Assembly: GCF_927798175.1 (NCBI RefSeq)
Contig: NZ_CAKMMP010000014.1
Location: forward strand, 173,386 to 237,385
Origin: Paenibacillus sp. JJ-223
GTDB lineage: Bacteria; Bacillota; Bacilli; Paenibacillales; Paenibacillaceae
Length of the DNA: 64,000 bases
Direction of reading: 5' to 3'
A program made the position numbers and the translations under genes. The notes beneath the pieces were generated by a model. The model made no database searches. It saw only the letters and a list, made by a program, of their open reading frames with translations, and was not told the DNA's origin. Below, piece after piece: positions 53,747 to 61,980 of the stretch (position 1 is the stretch's first letter; each line of letters starts with the position of its first letter).

Positions 53747-53982
53747 AACCGGAAATGAAAAAAATAAGCAAACGCTGGGGCAGCGAAAAAAAAGTACGCC
53801 TCAGTTCTGCGCACGATTCATCACGGCCGGTTCCGGAACCCAAGGAAAAGGATAAGGATCGCTTCCACAAGCCAGCCGTACCGCTTACGACCATCGGCCC
53901 TTCCCTCAAGGGCAAAGAACGGCCTTACAAGGTCATTCTGGAAAAAGAAGCTTTATACGAAAAGCCGCAATATTTGGCTTAA
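53743..53982 (+). CDS. Small basic protein coupled to the TIR-like gene
   Basis: 79 residues, rich in Lys, Pro, Arg and Ser, probably largely disordered (KKISKRWGSEKKVRL, PVPEPKEKDKDRFHKP). No known family recognised. Its ATG overlaps the TGA of the TIR-like gene (ATGA) with GGAGG about 11 bases upstream, so translation is coupled and a partner, regulator or inhibitor role is possible. A strong terminator follows, closing the two-gene unit. Confidence 0.65.
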   Translation: MKPEMKKISKRWGSEKKVRLSSAHDSSRPVPEPKEKDKDRFHKPAVPLTTIGPSLKGKERPYKVILEKEALYEKPQYLA

Positions 53983-53997
53983 CGCTGCTAGAGCAAC

Positions 53998-54057
53998 GCT
54001 GCCGTCTGTTCGGCAGCTTGGACCCGCCCCGTCTCCGGACAGGGCTTTTTTGTTTTT
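53998..54057 (+). terminator. Hairpin and terminator after the TIR-like unit
   Basis: Perfect hairpin GCTGCCG/CGGCAGC (53998-54017), then GCCCCGTC with GGACAGGGC (54026-54045) followed by TTTTTTGTTTTT. Confidence 0.85.
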
Positions 54058-54285
54058 ACCTTCGCGGTCGAAATCATGCCTTTGCATCTGCGCGATGTGG
54101 TCCGCACTTTTCGTTCGTTCCAGGTCTTCTATGCTTAGATTGCCTGCAACCCCCGCAAATTATACCCACATTTTGGAGAGGCCCGTCCCTTTTTCGCAGG
54201 CCTCTTTTGGGCTCCCGCCAATTCGGCGCCATATTTTTCCGCTTGTTTTTGGGTATGCCCCCTGCATATATTGAATATAATATAA

Positions 54286-54297
54286 GAACGTACGTTC
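54286..54297. promoter_or_regulatory. LexA-type SOS box
   Basis: GAACGTACGTTC, a perfect 12-bp palindrome; with flanks AGAACGTACGTTCC it matches the Firmicute LexA consensus CGAACRNRYGTTYC at 13 of 14 positions. It lies 46 bases before the gene at 54344, flanked by two TATAAT sequences (54276-54281 and 54302-54307), so a bound repressor would cover the promoter. Confidence 0.75.
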
Positions 54298-54343
54298 CGA
54301 ATATAATATTAATTCCGATTTCAGGTTAAGGAAGTGAAGGCGC

Positions 54344-54730
54344 ATGCCCCTCCCCTCCTCCGTTCCCTCCCCTGCGGACGAAGACCACCATCTGGTCAAA
54401 AGCATCGTCGTGCGCACGCTGCTGCTGGATGTGCTCGAGCGCGATATGCGCACGCTGGGCACGCTGCCGCTGAAAATGCCCGAGGTCTACGTCCTGTCCC
54501 TGAAGAAGGTGCAAAATGACGTGCTGCGAGAAATGCAAGCCTTGCGCAAGCGGATGCGGAAGCGCGGCGTCAAAATTTTCGCGGAAAACCGTCAGGTCCA
54601 AGGCATTGAAGCATTATATTTATGCCGGGGATACCAACAGAGATTCTATATGTTATGGTCATTTGCGCGCAGCGAGGTCAAAAAAGAGTTAAGCCTGCAT
54701 CTTAACGTCGATTTGACGCAGACAGAATAG
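54344..54730 (+). CDS. Unknown protein behind a LexA-type box
   Basis: 128 residues, not recognised. The middle is a basic helix (VQNDVLREMQALRKRMRKRGVKIF), followed by ENRQVQGIEALYLCRGYQQRFYMLW and an amphipathic end, suggesting a small nucleic-acid-binding or adaptor protein. AAGGAAGTGAAGG precedes the ATG. The LexA-type palindrome upstream suggests DNA-damage induction. It is followed by about 85 bases and then by a repeat copy. Function is not assigned. Confidence 0.65.
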   Translation: MPLPSSVPSPADEDHHLVKSIVVRTLLLDVLERDMRTLGTLPLKMPEVYVLSLKKVQNDVLREMQALRKRMRKRGVKIFAENRQVQGIEALYLCRGYQQRFYMLWSFARSEVKKELSLHLNVDLTQTE

Positions 54731-54815
54731 TTCATTCTCTCTCTTGATCACGATGATTGAAGTGGACTTCGGTGCAAAACAGGTTGACCTTGTCAGGAAG
54801 GGTTCATTAAGATGA

Positions 54816-55041
54816 TAGATAGACCGTAAAAAACATACACACATTAGCGGAGAGGCAGAACCAATTTGAAGAAGCGAAGCGTTCTAAAAGCTTTCTGAAA
54901 GAAAGCTGCTTCGGAAGCATAGGCTTATCACCGGATTTTCCCTTGAAAAAGGGGATTCGAAAAAATCTGGGGATAAGAGCGATCGGAAGATGGTGCTGCA
55001 CTCGTAGTGGCCTTGTGTGATTGATTAGTCCGGTTTATATA
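54816..55041 (+). repeat. Complete copy of the intergenic repeat (long subtype)
   Basis: 226 bp in opposite window orientation to the copies at 20669 and 41860. The left end TAGATAGACCGTA (three mismatches) and right end TCCGGTTTATATA (one) are the terminal repeats. The central stem CTTATCACCGGATTTT (54924-54939) pairs with AAAATCTGGGGATAAG (54962-54977) at 15 of 16 positions including one G-U; the loop folds through CCCTT/AGGGG. An extra arm CGAAGC/GCTTCG encloses AGCTTTCT/AGAAAGCT (54889-54907). It lies downstream of the LexA-box gene and upstream of cysK. Confidence 0.92.
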
Positions 55042-55100
55042 GATGTAAACGAAACCTTCCATCCATTCATCTGATTTCGACCCCAAATGCAGCTAAAGCA

Positions 55101-55139
55101 CAAACAGGCCCGTCCGCCATTGGCGAACAGACCTGTTTG
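55101..55139 (+). promoter_or_regulatory. Strong hairpin in the cysK leader
   Basis: CAAACAGG pairs with CCTGTTTG, and within it GTCCGCC pairs with GGCGAAC (one mismatch). It lies 44 bases before the cysK start. There is no T-run, so it looks more like a leader structure or processing site than a terminator. No SAM or T-box core motif was seen. Confidence 0.45.
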
Positions 55140-55182
55140 CAAGAAACGATGTTTGGGTGAACCTTCAAGGAGCTGGACCAAC

Positions 55183-56118
55183 GTGAACCTACCTGTTAAC
55201 CCTAAAGGCGTGGCTGCCAATGTCACCGAATTGATCGGCAACACCCCGGCCGTGAAACTGAATCGGCTTGCCGGGCCGGAATCGGCCGACGTCTACGTCA
55301 AGCTGGAATATTTCAATCCGAGCGGCAGCGTCAAGGACCGTGCCGCCTATAATCTGATCGCCCAGGCCGAGAAGGCCGGGCTGCTGCGTCCCGGCGCAAC
55401 CATCATCGAGCCGACCAGCGGCAATACGGGCATCGGCCTCGCCATGAACGCGGCGGCGAAAGGCTACAAAGCCATTCTGGTCATGCCGGACAACATGTCC
55501 ATGGAGCGCATCAACATTTTGAAAGCCTACGGCGCACAGGTCGTGCTGACGCCTGCGGCCGAGCGCATGCCCGGCGCCATACGCAAAGCGAAAGAGCTGC
55601 ACGCGGACATTCCGGGCAGCTTCATTCCGCAGCAGTTCGAGAATCCGGCCAACCCGGACATTCACCGGGTTACGACCGCGCCGGAGATCATGGCGCAGAT
55701 GGGGGGCCGGCTGGACGCGTTCGTTGCGACCGCAGGCACGGGCGGCACGATTACCGGCACCGGCGAGGAGCTGCGAAAGCAGCTGCCCGCCATCCGCATC
55801 TACGCGGTCGAGCCGATGGGCTCACCCGTGTTGTCCGGCGGCGAGCCAGGGCCGCACAAGCTCGTCGGTACCAGTCCGGGCTTCGTGCCGGACATCCTGA
55901 ATACCGACGTCTGGGATGCCATCATCCAGGTGTCCGACGAGGACGCACTGGAGACGATGCGGCAGCTTGCCGCCCGCGAAGGGCTGCTGCTCGGCCCTTC
56001 ATCGGGCGCTTCGGTCTGGGCATCCCTGCGCATCGCGCAGGAGCTTGGCCCGGGCCGCCGCGTGCTTTGCATTGCGCCCGATACCGGGGAACGATATTTG
56101 AGCACAGGTTTCTTTTAA
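55183..56118 (+). CDS. cysK: Cysteine synthase (O-acetylserine sulfhydrylase)
   Basis: PLP enzyme forming cysteine from O-acetylserine and sulfide. The 311 residues show the PLP lysine in PSGSVKDRAAYN, the substrate loop TSGNTGIGLA, the phosphate-binding loop ATAGTGGTITGTGEEL and the C-terminal PSSGAS. The GTG at 55183 has AAGGAG ten bases upstream; an upstream in-frame ATG would run through the leader hairpin. The stop codon overlaps that of convergent dinG by two bases, with no terminator between. A cystathionine beta-synthase-like role cannot be fully excluded. Confidence 0.93.
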   Translation: MNLPVNPKGVAANVTELIGNTPAVKLNRLAGPESADVYVKLEYFNPSGSVKDRAAYNLIAQAEKAGLLRPGATIIEPTSGNTGIGLAMNAAAKGYKAILVMPDNMSMERINILKAYGAQVVLTPAAERMPGAIRKAKELHADIPGSFIPQQFENPANPDIHRVTTAPEIMAQMGGRLDAFVATAGTGGTITGTGEELRKQLPAIRIYAVEPMGSPVLSGGEPGPHKLVGTSPGFVPDILNTDVWDAIIQVSDEDALETMRQLAAREGLLLGPSSGASVWASLRIAQELGPGRRVLCIAPDTGERYLSTGFF

Positions 56119-58082
56119 ACGGAACGGGGCAGTACTGTCCATTCCACCCCTTCGGGAAGCAGGGCCGCGATGCGGTCCTTGGCTTCCTTTTTGCTGTGCA
56201 GCGTTTCGTCGAGAATGGCCGCCATGCCGGAGTCGGAGCTCGTCCGGATCAAACGTCCCAATCCCTGCTTCACCCGCAGCAGCATATACGGCAGATCGAT
56301 CTCTTCGTACGGTGCGGCCGACGCTGTGCGTTTGGCGTTAAACACAGGATCCTGCGGCGGATAAGGGAGCGACCAGATGATGACGTTCGACAGGGACGGT
56401 CCCGGAACATCCAGCCCTTCCCACAGGTTTACCGAACACAGCACGCTCTCTTCGTCTTCCTGGAAAGCGGCGATGAGATCACTTATTTCGCGATCCCCTT
56501 CAAACATGAATCGCAGCCCGGAAACTTCCGGCATGCTCGCGATGTCCTGCTTGAACGTCCGCAATTCCTCCATCGTCCGGAACAGAATCAGCGCGCGACC
56601 TCCGCTTTGCTGCAATAACGAAACGGCATCTTGCATGCGGTGCGCATTTTCAGGTTGTCCCGGGGCAGTCTCAGCGGCAATGCGCATTTGCATTTTGTCC
56701 GCATATTCATACGGCGAAGCGACCGAGAAAGACACGAAATCGGAGATGCCAAGGCTGTCCGCGACGTACCGGAACGATCCGTCCACGGACAGCGTTGCGG
56801 AGGAGAACACGATCGGCATGTTTTTGTTGAACACGCGTTCGTTCAAAATCTCCTTCACCGTGCGCGGCATGATTGACAGCGTCGTTTCCTCGTCGTTTTC
56901 CTCTGCCCAGCAAATGTAGCCGTCCTGCTTGCGGAACAGCGACAGCGCCGTTTGGATCATATCCAGATGCTCCTCGACGACGCGCATTTGATAACCGTCC
57001 AGCGAGAAGAGGCCGCTCTCGAACACGAGCTCTTCCCCGATGGCATCCAGCACGCTCGTCAGGCGTTCAATCGCTGCCAGCAAAGGCGCGTCCACGCGCA
57101 CTTCTTTACGGTCCGACCCCGGAATGGCTACCGTGCTGCGATCCAGCAAAGCAAACAGCTGCTCGCTGCTCTCGATCGCTTCGTCGATGCGCTCCGCGAG
57201 CGATTCGCGGATTTCGCCTTCCAGCAGGCGGGTCACCAGTTCCTCGAAGATGCGATGTTTCAATTTATAGCTCAGCGCGTTCAGCGCAGCTTCCTCCAGC
57301 AAATGCCCTTCATCGAACACCACCGAACTATGATCCGGAAGCAGCGGCAGTTGACCCTCGCGTTTGCGCGCTTCATATGTCCACACATGCTCCATGTAAT
57401 AATCATGGGAACAGATAATGATATCGCGCGATCGGCGGTAATGGTCACGAGATAACGTCAAGCCGCAGCGCTGCCGTTTGGGACAGACAAAACAGTCCTG
57501 GAACGGGTCCCAGTTGATTTTGCTCCACTGGCGGTCATTCAGGTGCGGATATTGCTTGCGATCCCCGTAAGGATGAAACGCCTGCAGCGTGCCCGGCGAG
57601 TTGACGAAATCCGGCAAGCTGTCGTGCACGTCCTCAATCACCGGCGCGTCCTCATCCGCGAACCGCACTGCGCTCAATTTGTTCAAGCAGATGTATTGGT
57701 CGGGCGATTTGCCCAGCCTTGCATCCACCTGCAAATCCAGATGGCGCGCCAGCTTTTCGATATCGCCACCCGGTTTGACGAGCTGTTCGATCAGCGATTC
57801 GTCCGCGCAGGCGATGACCGCAGGTTTGCCCGTATACCGTGCATAACATACGGCGTAGAGCAGGTACACGAGCGTTTTGCCCGTACCCACGCCGGCTTCG
57901 GCCATAATCGTTTTTTTGTCTCCGTACGCCCGCTCCAGCTGGTATGCCATAAAAATCTGCTCATCCCGAACCTCGAAGCCGGCCTCCGGCAAAATATCGT
58001 AAAACACATCGGCAACCCATTCCCCGAGCCGGGGAACGAACGATTCTGCCGGATCATATGCAAAAGGATAACGTTGTTCCAT
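56115..58082 (-). CDS. dinG: DinG/XPD-family ATP-dependent helicase
   Basis: Superfamily 2 5'-3' DNA helicase, 655 residues. Walker A AEAGVGTGKTLVYL near residue 63, DEGH box in VVFDEGHLLEE, four cysteines (YICLNKL, then CFVCPKRQRC) that fit the family's Fe-S cluster, and the C-terminal motif VI GRLIRTSSDSG. Unlike long B. subtilis DinG it lacks an N-terminal exonuclease domain, so it resembles YoaA/E. coli DinG. ATG 58082 is chosen for family fit; no strong ribosome site is seen. Its end overlaps cysK convergently. A LexA-type box lies at 54286 but not in front of this gene. Confidence 0.93.
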   Translation of the reverse strand: MEQRYPFAYDPAESFVPRLGEWVADVFYDILPEAGFEVRDEQIFMAYQLERAYGDKKTIMAEAGVGTGKTLVYLLYAVCYARYTGKPAVIACADESLIEQLVKPGGDIEKLARHLDLQVDARLGKSPDQYICLNKLSAVRFADEDAPVIEDVHDSLPDFVNSPGTLQAFHPYGDRKQYPHLNDRQWSKINWDPFQDCFVCPKRQRCGLTLSRDHYRRSRDIIICSHDYYMEHVWTYEARKREGQLPLLPDHSSVVFDEGHLLEEAALNALSYKLKHRIFEELVTRLLEGEIRESLAERIDEAIESSEQLFALLDRSTVAIPGSDRKEVRVDAPLLAAIERLTSVLDAIGEELVFESGLFSLDGYQMRVVEEHLDMIQTALSLFRKQDGYICWAEENDEETTLSIMPRTVKEILNERVFNKNMPIVFSSATLSVDGSFRYVADSLGISDFVSFSVASPYEYADKMQMRIAAETAPGQPENAHRMQDAVSLLQQSGGRALILFRTMEELRTFKQDIASMPEVSGLRFMFEGDREISDLIAAFQEDEESVLCSVNLWEGLDVPGPSLSNVIIWSLPYPPQDPVFNAKRTASAAPYEEIDLPYMLLRVKQGLGRLIRTSSDSGMAAILDETLHSKKEAKDRIAALLPEGVEWTVLPRSV

Positions 58083-58115
58083 AGCCAATCCCGTGTCAGC
58101 CTCCATTCTTATACA

Positions 58116-58158
58116 AGCGGTCTGGCGGAACGGATTCCGTTTCAAAAAAAAGACCGCT
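58116..58158. other. Inverted repeat between dinG and the catalase gene
   Basis: Perfect 8-bp arms AGCGGTCT/AGACCGCT with an inner AACGG/CCGTT hairpin, lying in the first 80 bases of the shared intergenic region. It may be an operator or RNA structure. No PerR box was found beside it. Confidence 0.35.
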
Positions 58159-58287
58159 AGGCAAAAGTTAATTATCTCATGTCAGGCGCAGGCTGACAAG
58201 GTGTTTTTGTCTCCATTATGCATAGAACCACCGATCAGGGAAAATCTATACGGGAATCCAATGTCAGGAAAGGTGGGTTTTTCCATC

Positions 58288-59886
58288 ATGAAAGAACATC
58301 ATCCCCCTTCAGTTCAGTTTACCCCATCCGCAAACGACAGCGACACATTAACGAACCGGCAGGGCCATCCCGTCACGGACAATCAAAACGTGCGCACCGT
58401 GGGCCGCCGCGGACCGACAACGCTGGAAAATTACGATTTTCTGGAGAAAATCACCCATTTCGACCGCGAGCGCATTCCGGAACGGGTCGTTCATGCGAGA
58501 GGCGCCGGAGCGCACGGCATTTTCGAGGCTTACGGCACCGCCGGGGACGAGCCGATATCCAAGTACACAAGGGCACGCCTCTTTCAGGAGAAAGGGAAAC
58601 AAACGCCGGTGTTTGTGCGTTTCTCCACCGTCATTCACGGCGGGCATTCGCCCGAAACGCTGCGTGACCCGCGCGGGTTCGCGGTCAAGTTCTATACCGA
58701 GGACGGCAACTGGGACCTGGTCGGGAACAATTTAAAAATCTTTTTCATCCGCGATCCGCTCAAATTTCCGGACATGGTTCATGCCTTCCGGCCCGATCCG
58801 CTGACGAACGCGCAGGATATGGAACGATTCTTCGATTTTATATCCCTTAGTCCCGAAGCTACACACATGATCACGTTTGTTTTCTCCCCGTGGGGCATTC
58901 CGGCAAACTACCGCCAGATGCAGGGCTCCGGCGTGAATACATACAAATGGGTCAACCAGGAGGGCGTCGGCGTGCTCGTCAAATACCATTGGGAGCCCCT
59001 GCAGCAGGGGATTCGCAACCTGCTGCAGAAGGAAGCGAGCGAAATTCAGGGCATGGATTTCAACCATGCCACGCTGGATCTCTATCACGCCATCGAGCGT
59101 GGAGACTATCCCGAGTGGGAGTTGTGCGTGCAAATCATGGAGGACGACTATCATCCGGAGCTCGACTTCGATCCGCTTGATCCAACCAAGCTGTGGCCGA
59201 CCGATCGGTTCCCGTTCCTGCGCGTCGGCAAAATGACGCTGAACCGCAATCCCGAGGATTATTTCACCGAGGTCGAACAGGCGGCGTTCGGCACGGGCGT
59301 GCTGGTCGACGGGCTTGATTTCTCGGACGACAAGCTGCTGCAGGGCCGCACCTTCTCCTATTCGGATACCCAGCGGCACCGGGTCGGCACCAATTATTTG
59401 CAGCTGCCGATCAATGCGCCGAAGACACCCGTAGCGACGAATCAAAGCGGCGGACAGATGCAGTACCGCGTCGACCGTGCCCCGGGGCAAAACCCGCACG
59501 TGAACTACGAGCCGTCCTCCCTCGGCGGGCTGAAGGAGGCGACGCAGCCCGGCAAGGAGCATGAACCGCTGGTCGAAGGGCGGCTTGTCCGCGAAAAGAT
59601 CGACCGCACGAACGATTTCGGCCAAGCCGGGGATACGTATCGTGCGTTCGAGGATTGGGAGCGCGATGAGCTCATCGGCAATCTCGTCGGCGCGCTGGCG
59701 AAGTGCAAGCCGGACATCCGCGAGCGCATGATCGGCTACTTCACGCAGGCGGACGCGGATTACGGCCGCCGCGTGGCCGAAGGCTTGGCGTCGGTGCCGA
59801 CCGACGACAGCGCCACCGTTCAGCCGAAGCGCTCCGCAGCCGCCGAACAGGCGGAGCAGCGCGGTCGCGAGGCCGACCGGTATTGA
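58288..59886 (+). CDS. Catalase (monofunctional, heme)
   Basis: Decomposes hydrogen peroxide. The 532 residues contain the distal His in FDRERIPERVVHARGAGAHG, the Asn-containing GNWDLVGNNLKIFFIRD region, and the proximal heme ligand Tyr in RTFSYSDTQRHRVG. N-terminal TNRQGHPVTDNQN and the ENYDFLEKITHFDRERIP version of the signature resemble the KatX/KatB-type enzymes more than vegetative KatA, so a spore role is possible. ATG 58288 has AGGAAAGGTGG upstream; the open frame extends 65 codons further without support. The C-terminal tail is rich in Ala and Glu. Confidence 0.93.
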   Translation: MKEHHPPSVQFTPSANDSDTLTNRQGHPVTDNQNVRTVGRRGPTTLENYDFLEKITHFDRERIPERVVHARGAGAHGIFEAYGTAGDEPISKYTRARLFQEKGKQTPVFVRFSTVIHGGHSPETLRDPRGFAVKFYTEDGNWDLVGNNLKIFFIRDPLKFPDMVHAFRPDPLTNAQDMERFFDFISLSPEATHMITFVFSPWGIPANYRQMQGSGVNTYKWVNQEGVGVLVKYHWEPLQQGIRNLLQKEASEIQGMDFNHATLDLYHAIERGDYPEWELCVQIMEDDYHPELDFDPLDPTKLWPTDRFPFLRVGKMTLNRNPEDYFTEVEQAAFGTGVLVDGLDFSDDKLLQGRTFSYSDTQRHRVGTNYLQLPINAPKTPVATNQSGGQMQYRVDRAPGQNPHVNYEPSSLGGLKEATQPGKEHEPLVEGRLVREKIDRTNDFGQAGDTYRAFEDWERDELIGNLVGALAKCKPDIRERMIGYFTQADADYGRRVAEGLASVPTDDSATVQPKRSAAAEQAEQRGREADRY

Positions 59887-59892
59887 CCTGAA

Positions 59893-59960
59893 AGAAGCCA
59901 GGCGGGCTCCCGGGCATGCCTGCTTCGGCAGGCACGGGGCGTTGTCGCTGGCTTCTTCTT
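59893..59960 (+). terminator. Branched terminator of the catalase gene
   Basis: GAAGCCAG (59894-59901) pairs with CTGGCTTC (59948-59955) and encloses a perfect TGCCTGC/GCAGGCA hairpin (59917-59934); TTCTTCCCC follows. Confidence 0.75.
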
Positions 59961-60036
59961 CCCCCTGGATGCACGCAGCCGCCGGCTGCCCGGCTTTAGG
60001 GGGATTTTTTTTGCAAGTACAACGTACGATGTCAAA

Positions 60037-60080
60037 AAATAAACCAATGACGATCGATCCCGATTCGAATTGGTTTATTT
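60037..60080 (-). terminator. Terminator of the zeta-like operon
   Basis: Perfect 12-bp stem AAATAAACCAAT/ATTGGTTTATTT with an AT- and GC-mixed loop; a T-run follows on the minus strand, 19 bases after the stop codon of the kinase gene. Confidence 0.85.
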
Positions 60081-60098
60081 TTGTGCTGTATATGTAAT

Positions 60099-60659
60099 TT
60101 ATAATTGTCTATCGATGATTCGGGCCCATTCAGGCAATTCGTTTGTATAATATTTTATCCCACTTTGATCTGACCCAAGAATCATCTCGCCATCGTGTTT
60201 ACTATTATCAACAACAATTAACTGATCAATAAGATCTAAGTGAGATAACAGATTATTCATACTTGTTACATGGCGTCTAACAATATCCTCGGTTTCAATA
60301 TGATGACCACCATTCTTCACGCGCAAAGCCACACGTTCAATATTAAGTCGAACATCCCCTAGTCCCACATAAAACATCATGATTTCAAAGCCTTGTTCCT
60401 TTGCGGCTCTCATCTGCCTTATGACGTTGCCACCCGCTAAAGTGGTTTCCACAGTGAAGTCCCACTTATTTCGGATACATTCCCTGGCTATTCGGATGGC
60501 TTCTTTCCCAGCAGATACTTTGCTCTTTTCAGGATGTCCATGATTCATTCTACGGGCGAGTGCATCCGGATCAATGTTTATACTTACCCCAAGCCGGTCA
60601 ACAATCAAGTTACGAATGGTGCTCTTACCGCTTCCATTATTACCGGCAAACACAAACAT
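60099..60659 (-). CDS. Zeta-toxin-like P-loop kinase
   Basis: 186 residues. The P-loop GNNGSGKST (6-14) stands at the very N-terminus, followed by NIDPDALARR with aspartates at the substrate position and ETTLAGG, then a lid with several Arg residues (RVALRVKNGGHH). This is the zeta/PezT toxin fold, whose members phosphorylate UDP-N-acetylglucosamine and block wall synthesis; other members of the fold have different substrates. It is AT-richer than the genes to its left, suggesting acquisition. It overlaps the upstream 70-residue gene by 20 bases, a toxin-antitoxin-like layout. Toxicity is not shown. Confidence 0.85.
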   Translation of the reverse strand: MFVFAGNNGSGKSTIRNLIVDRLGVSINIDPDALARRMNHGHPEKSKVSAGKEAIRIARECIRNKWDFTVETTLAGGNVIRQMRAAKEQGFEIMMFYVGLGDVRLNIERVALRVKNGGHHIETEDIVRRHVTSMNNLLSHLDLIDQLIVVDNSKHDGEMILGSDQSGIKYYTNELPEWARIIDRQL

Positions 60660-60852
60660 CGTTGCAGTTGTCTAATTCATGAGTAAAGTCCTGTTCATTC
60701 ATTTTCTCAATCTTACCCGTACTATATTCTCTAACAATTTGTCCCTCAGTTGTCTTATATACTACATATGTCCCATTTGCTTTAGCATCCAATTTTGCAC
60801 GGTCACCTGTCAGTCTGATTAATTTGGCAAGATCCTGCGTAAGGTCCGTCAT
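60640..60852 (-). CDS. Small protein, candidate antitoxin of the zeta-like kinase
   Basis: 70 residues starting MTDLTQDLAKLIRL, with a central beta-hairpin-like VYKTTEGQIVREYSTGKIEK and an acidic C-terminal end with two late cysteines. It does not look like epsilon or PezA, the known partners, and I recognise no family. ATG 60852 has GAGGTG nine bases upstream; longer frames lack a ribosome site. Its 3' end overlaps the kinase start by 20 bases, so the pair is coupled. Confidence 0.7.
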   Translation of the reverse strand: MTDLTQDLAKLIRLTGDRAKLDAKANGTYVVYKTTEGQIVREYSTGKIEKMNEQDFTHELDNCNDVCVCR

Positions 60853-60984
60853 ATAGAAACACCTCATTTTCACTTTTATTTGGAGTATACCACAGTACCA
60901 CATTCTATATCTGCCTTCACTCTCAATCGCTTTAATCAATCCTATCGTGCCGATGGAAATCAGGTCTTCTATTTCTTCGCTGGT

Positions 60985-61644
60985 TTACCAACATTCTTTG
61001 ATGATTTCTACAAGATGAGCGAGCGTTGTACCATCCGTTTGATCCGTGAAGACTTTCATTTCATCCGTTTGGCCTTGGAACGCAGCGAGAACATAGTTTT
61101 CATCCACGATATAGTAGGTGGCATATCTGGTGAAGGAGTATTTGTCTTGTTGGGCCGGAGCTGTTCCTTTTTTCACCGAAACGACAATGTTCATGCCTGG
61201 CTTCCAATCAGGTTCAACGCCCTTGAAGTCCGCATTATAAAATAATTGAACGTGCCCTTCCACCTTCTCTCCCACAATCGTTTCCCGAACGTTTACGTTA
61301 TAAGACACAAATGTAGGCTGGTATGGTTCGCCCCCTTGCTGCCGCTCCTTTTCTTTCAAGTCAGCTTCGGGAGTTCCGGGTTCTGCCGTTAAATCAACCT
61401 GAAAATCCGCGTCCCGCTGCAGAACTTCGGCAATAATGACCGCATCGGAATAATCCAGTATTTCGTCGAAAGGTACATCCCTCATCTGTATATTACTGGG
61501 ATATCCTGTGGAGAAAGGATACTCCTTGCGCAGTTGTTGCATTCTTTCGTCTGAAAGACGGGGTGGCACATCTGGAACGGTTGAACAACCTGACACAATC
61601 AGGAAGGAAATGATCATCCACATGGTCCATCGAATCTTTTTCAA
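60985..61644 (-). CDS. Lipoprotein of unknown function
   Basis: About 219 residues with a short signal peptide ending in lipobox VSGC. A TTG start at 61644 is chosen since AAAGGAGG lies eight bases upstream; the open frame extends upstream into non-coding DNA. The mature protein has a soluble domain with DYSDAVIIAEVL, a YNVNVRETIVGEKVEGHVQLFYN beta segment and DENYVLAAFQG, resembling small OB-like or cell-surface domains of Bacilli. No enzymatic motif is visible. Confidence 0.75.
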   Translation of the reverse strand: MKKIRWTMWMIISFLIVSGCSTVPDVPPRLSDERMQQLRKEYPFSTGYPSNIQMRDVPFDEILDYSDAVIIAEVLQRDADFQVDLTAEPGTPEADLKEKERQQGGEPYQPTFVSYNVNVRETIVGEKVEGHVQLFYNADFKGVEPDWKPGMNIVVSVKKGTAPAQQDKYSFTRYATYYIVDENYVLAAFQGQTDEMKVFTDQTDGTTLAHLVEIIKECW

Positions 61645-61901
61645 TAGGCCCTCCTCCTTTACTATCATCGATTCGCCGTTTGTCCGATCATACCTCCCTA
61701 TGGGGAGTCGTTGTTTTGTACTTTGACTCACCTCGCCGTGTATCATTCTCAAGTTCAAACCGGAACAGCCAGGGTAATGACAGCACAAATCACATGCAAA
61801 ACCCGGAAAAAATACGTTCAATCCAGCTGATGAAGCGTTAAAAACAAACGATAACCCGAGTAGGGGAATGGTTTCTGTATACCTAATCAAATGATTATTT
61901 A

Positions 61902-61915
61902 TGGTAACGTTTACA
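61902..61915 (+). promoter_or_regulatory. Candidate cre site (CcpA) upstream of the pectate-lyase-like gene
   Basis: TGGTAACGTTTACA matches the consensus TGWNANCGNTNWCA with one mismatch. It lies 66 bases before the start codon, where catabolite repression of a polysaccharide-degrading gene would be expected. Confidence 0.6.
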
Positions 61916-61980
61916 ACATTTACGATAAATATGTGCCGCAGGTGCTTGCCGCACATATTCCATCCAAGGAGGTTTTTGCC

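Noticed and set aside
13295..55041. CRISPR array as explanation of the repeated sequence
   Set aside because: Copies are 190-225 bp long, kilobases apart, in both orientations and without spacers or cas genes.
58160..58287. PerR box upstream of the catalase gene
   Set aside because: No sequence close to TTATAATNATTATAA was seen; only short AT-rich stretches.
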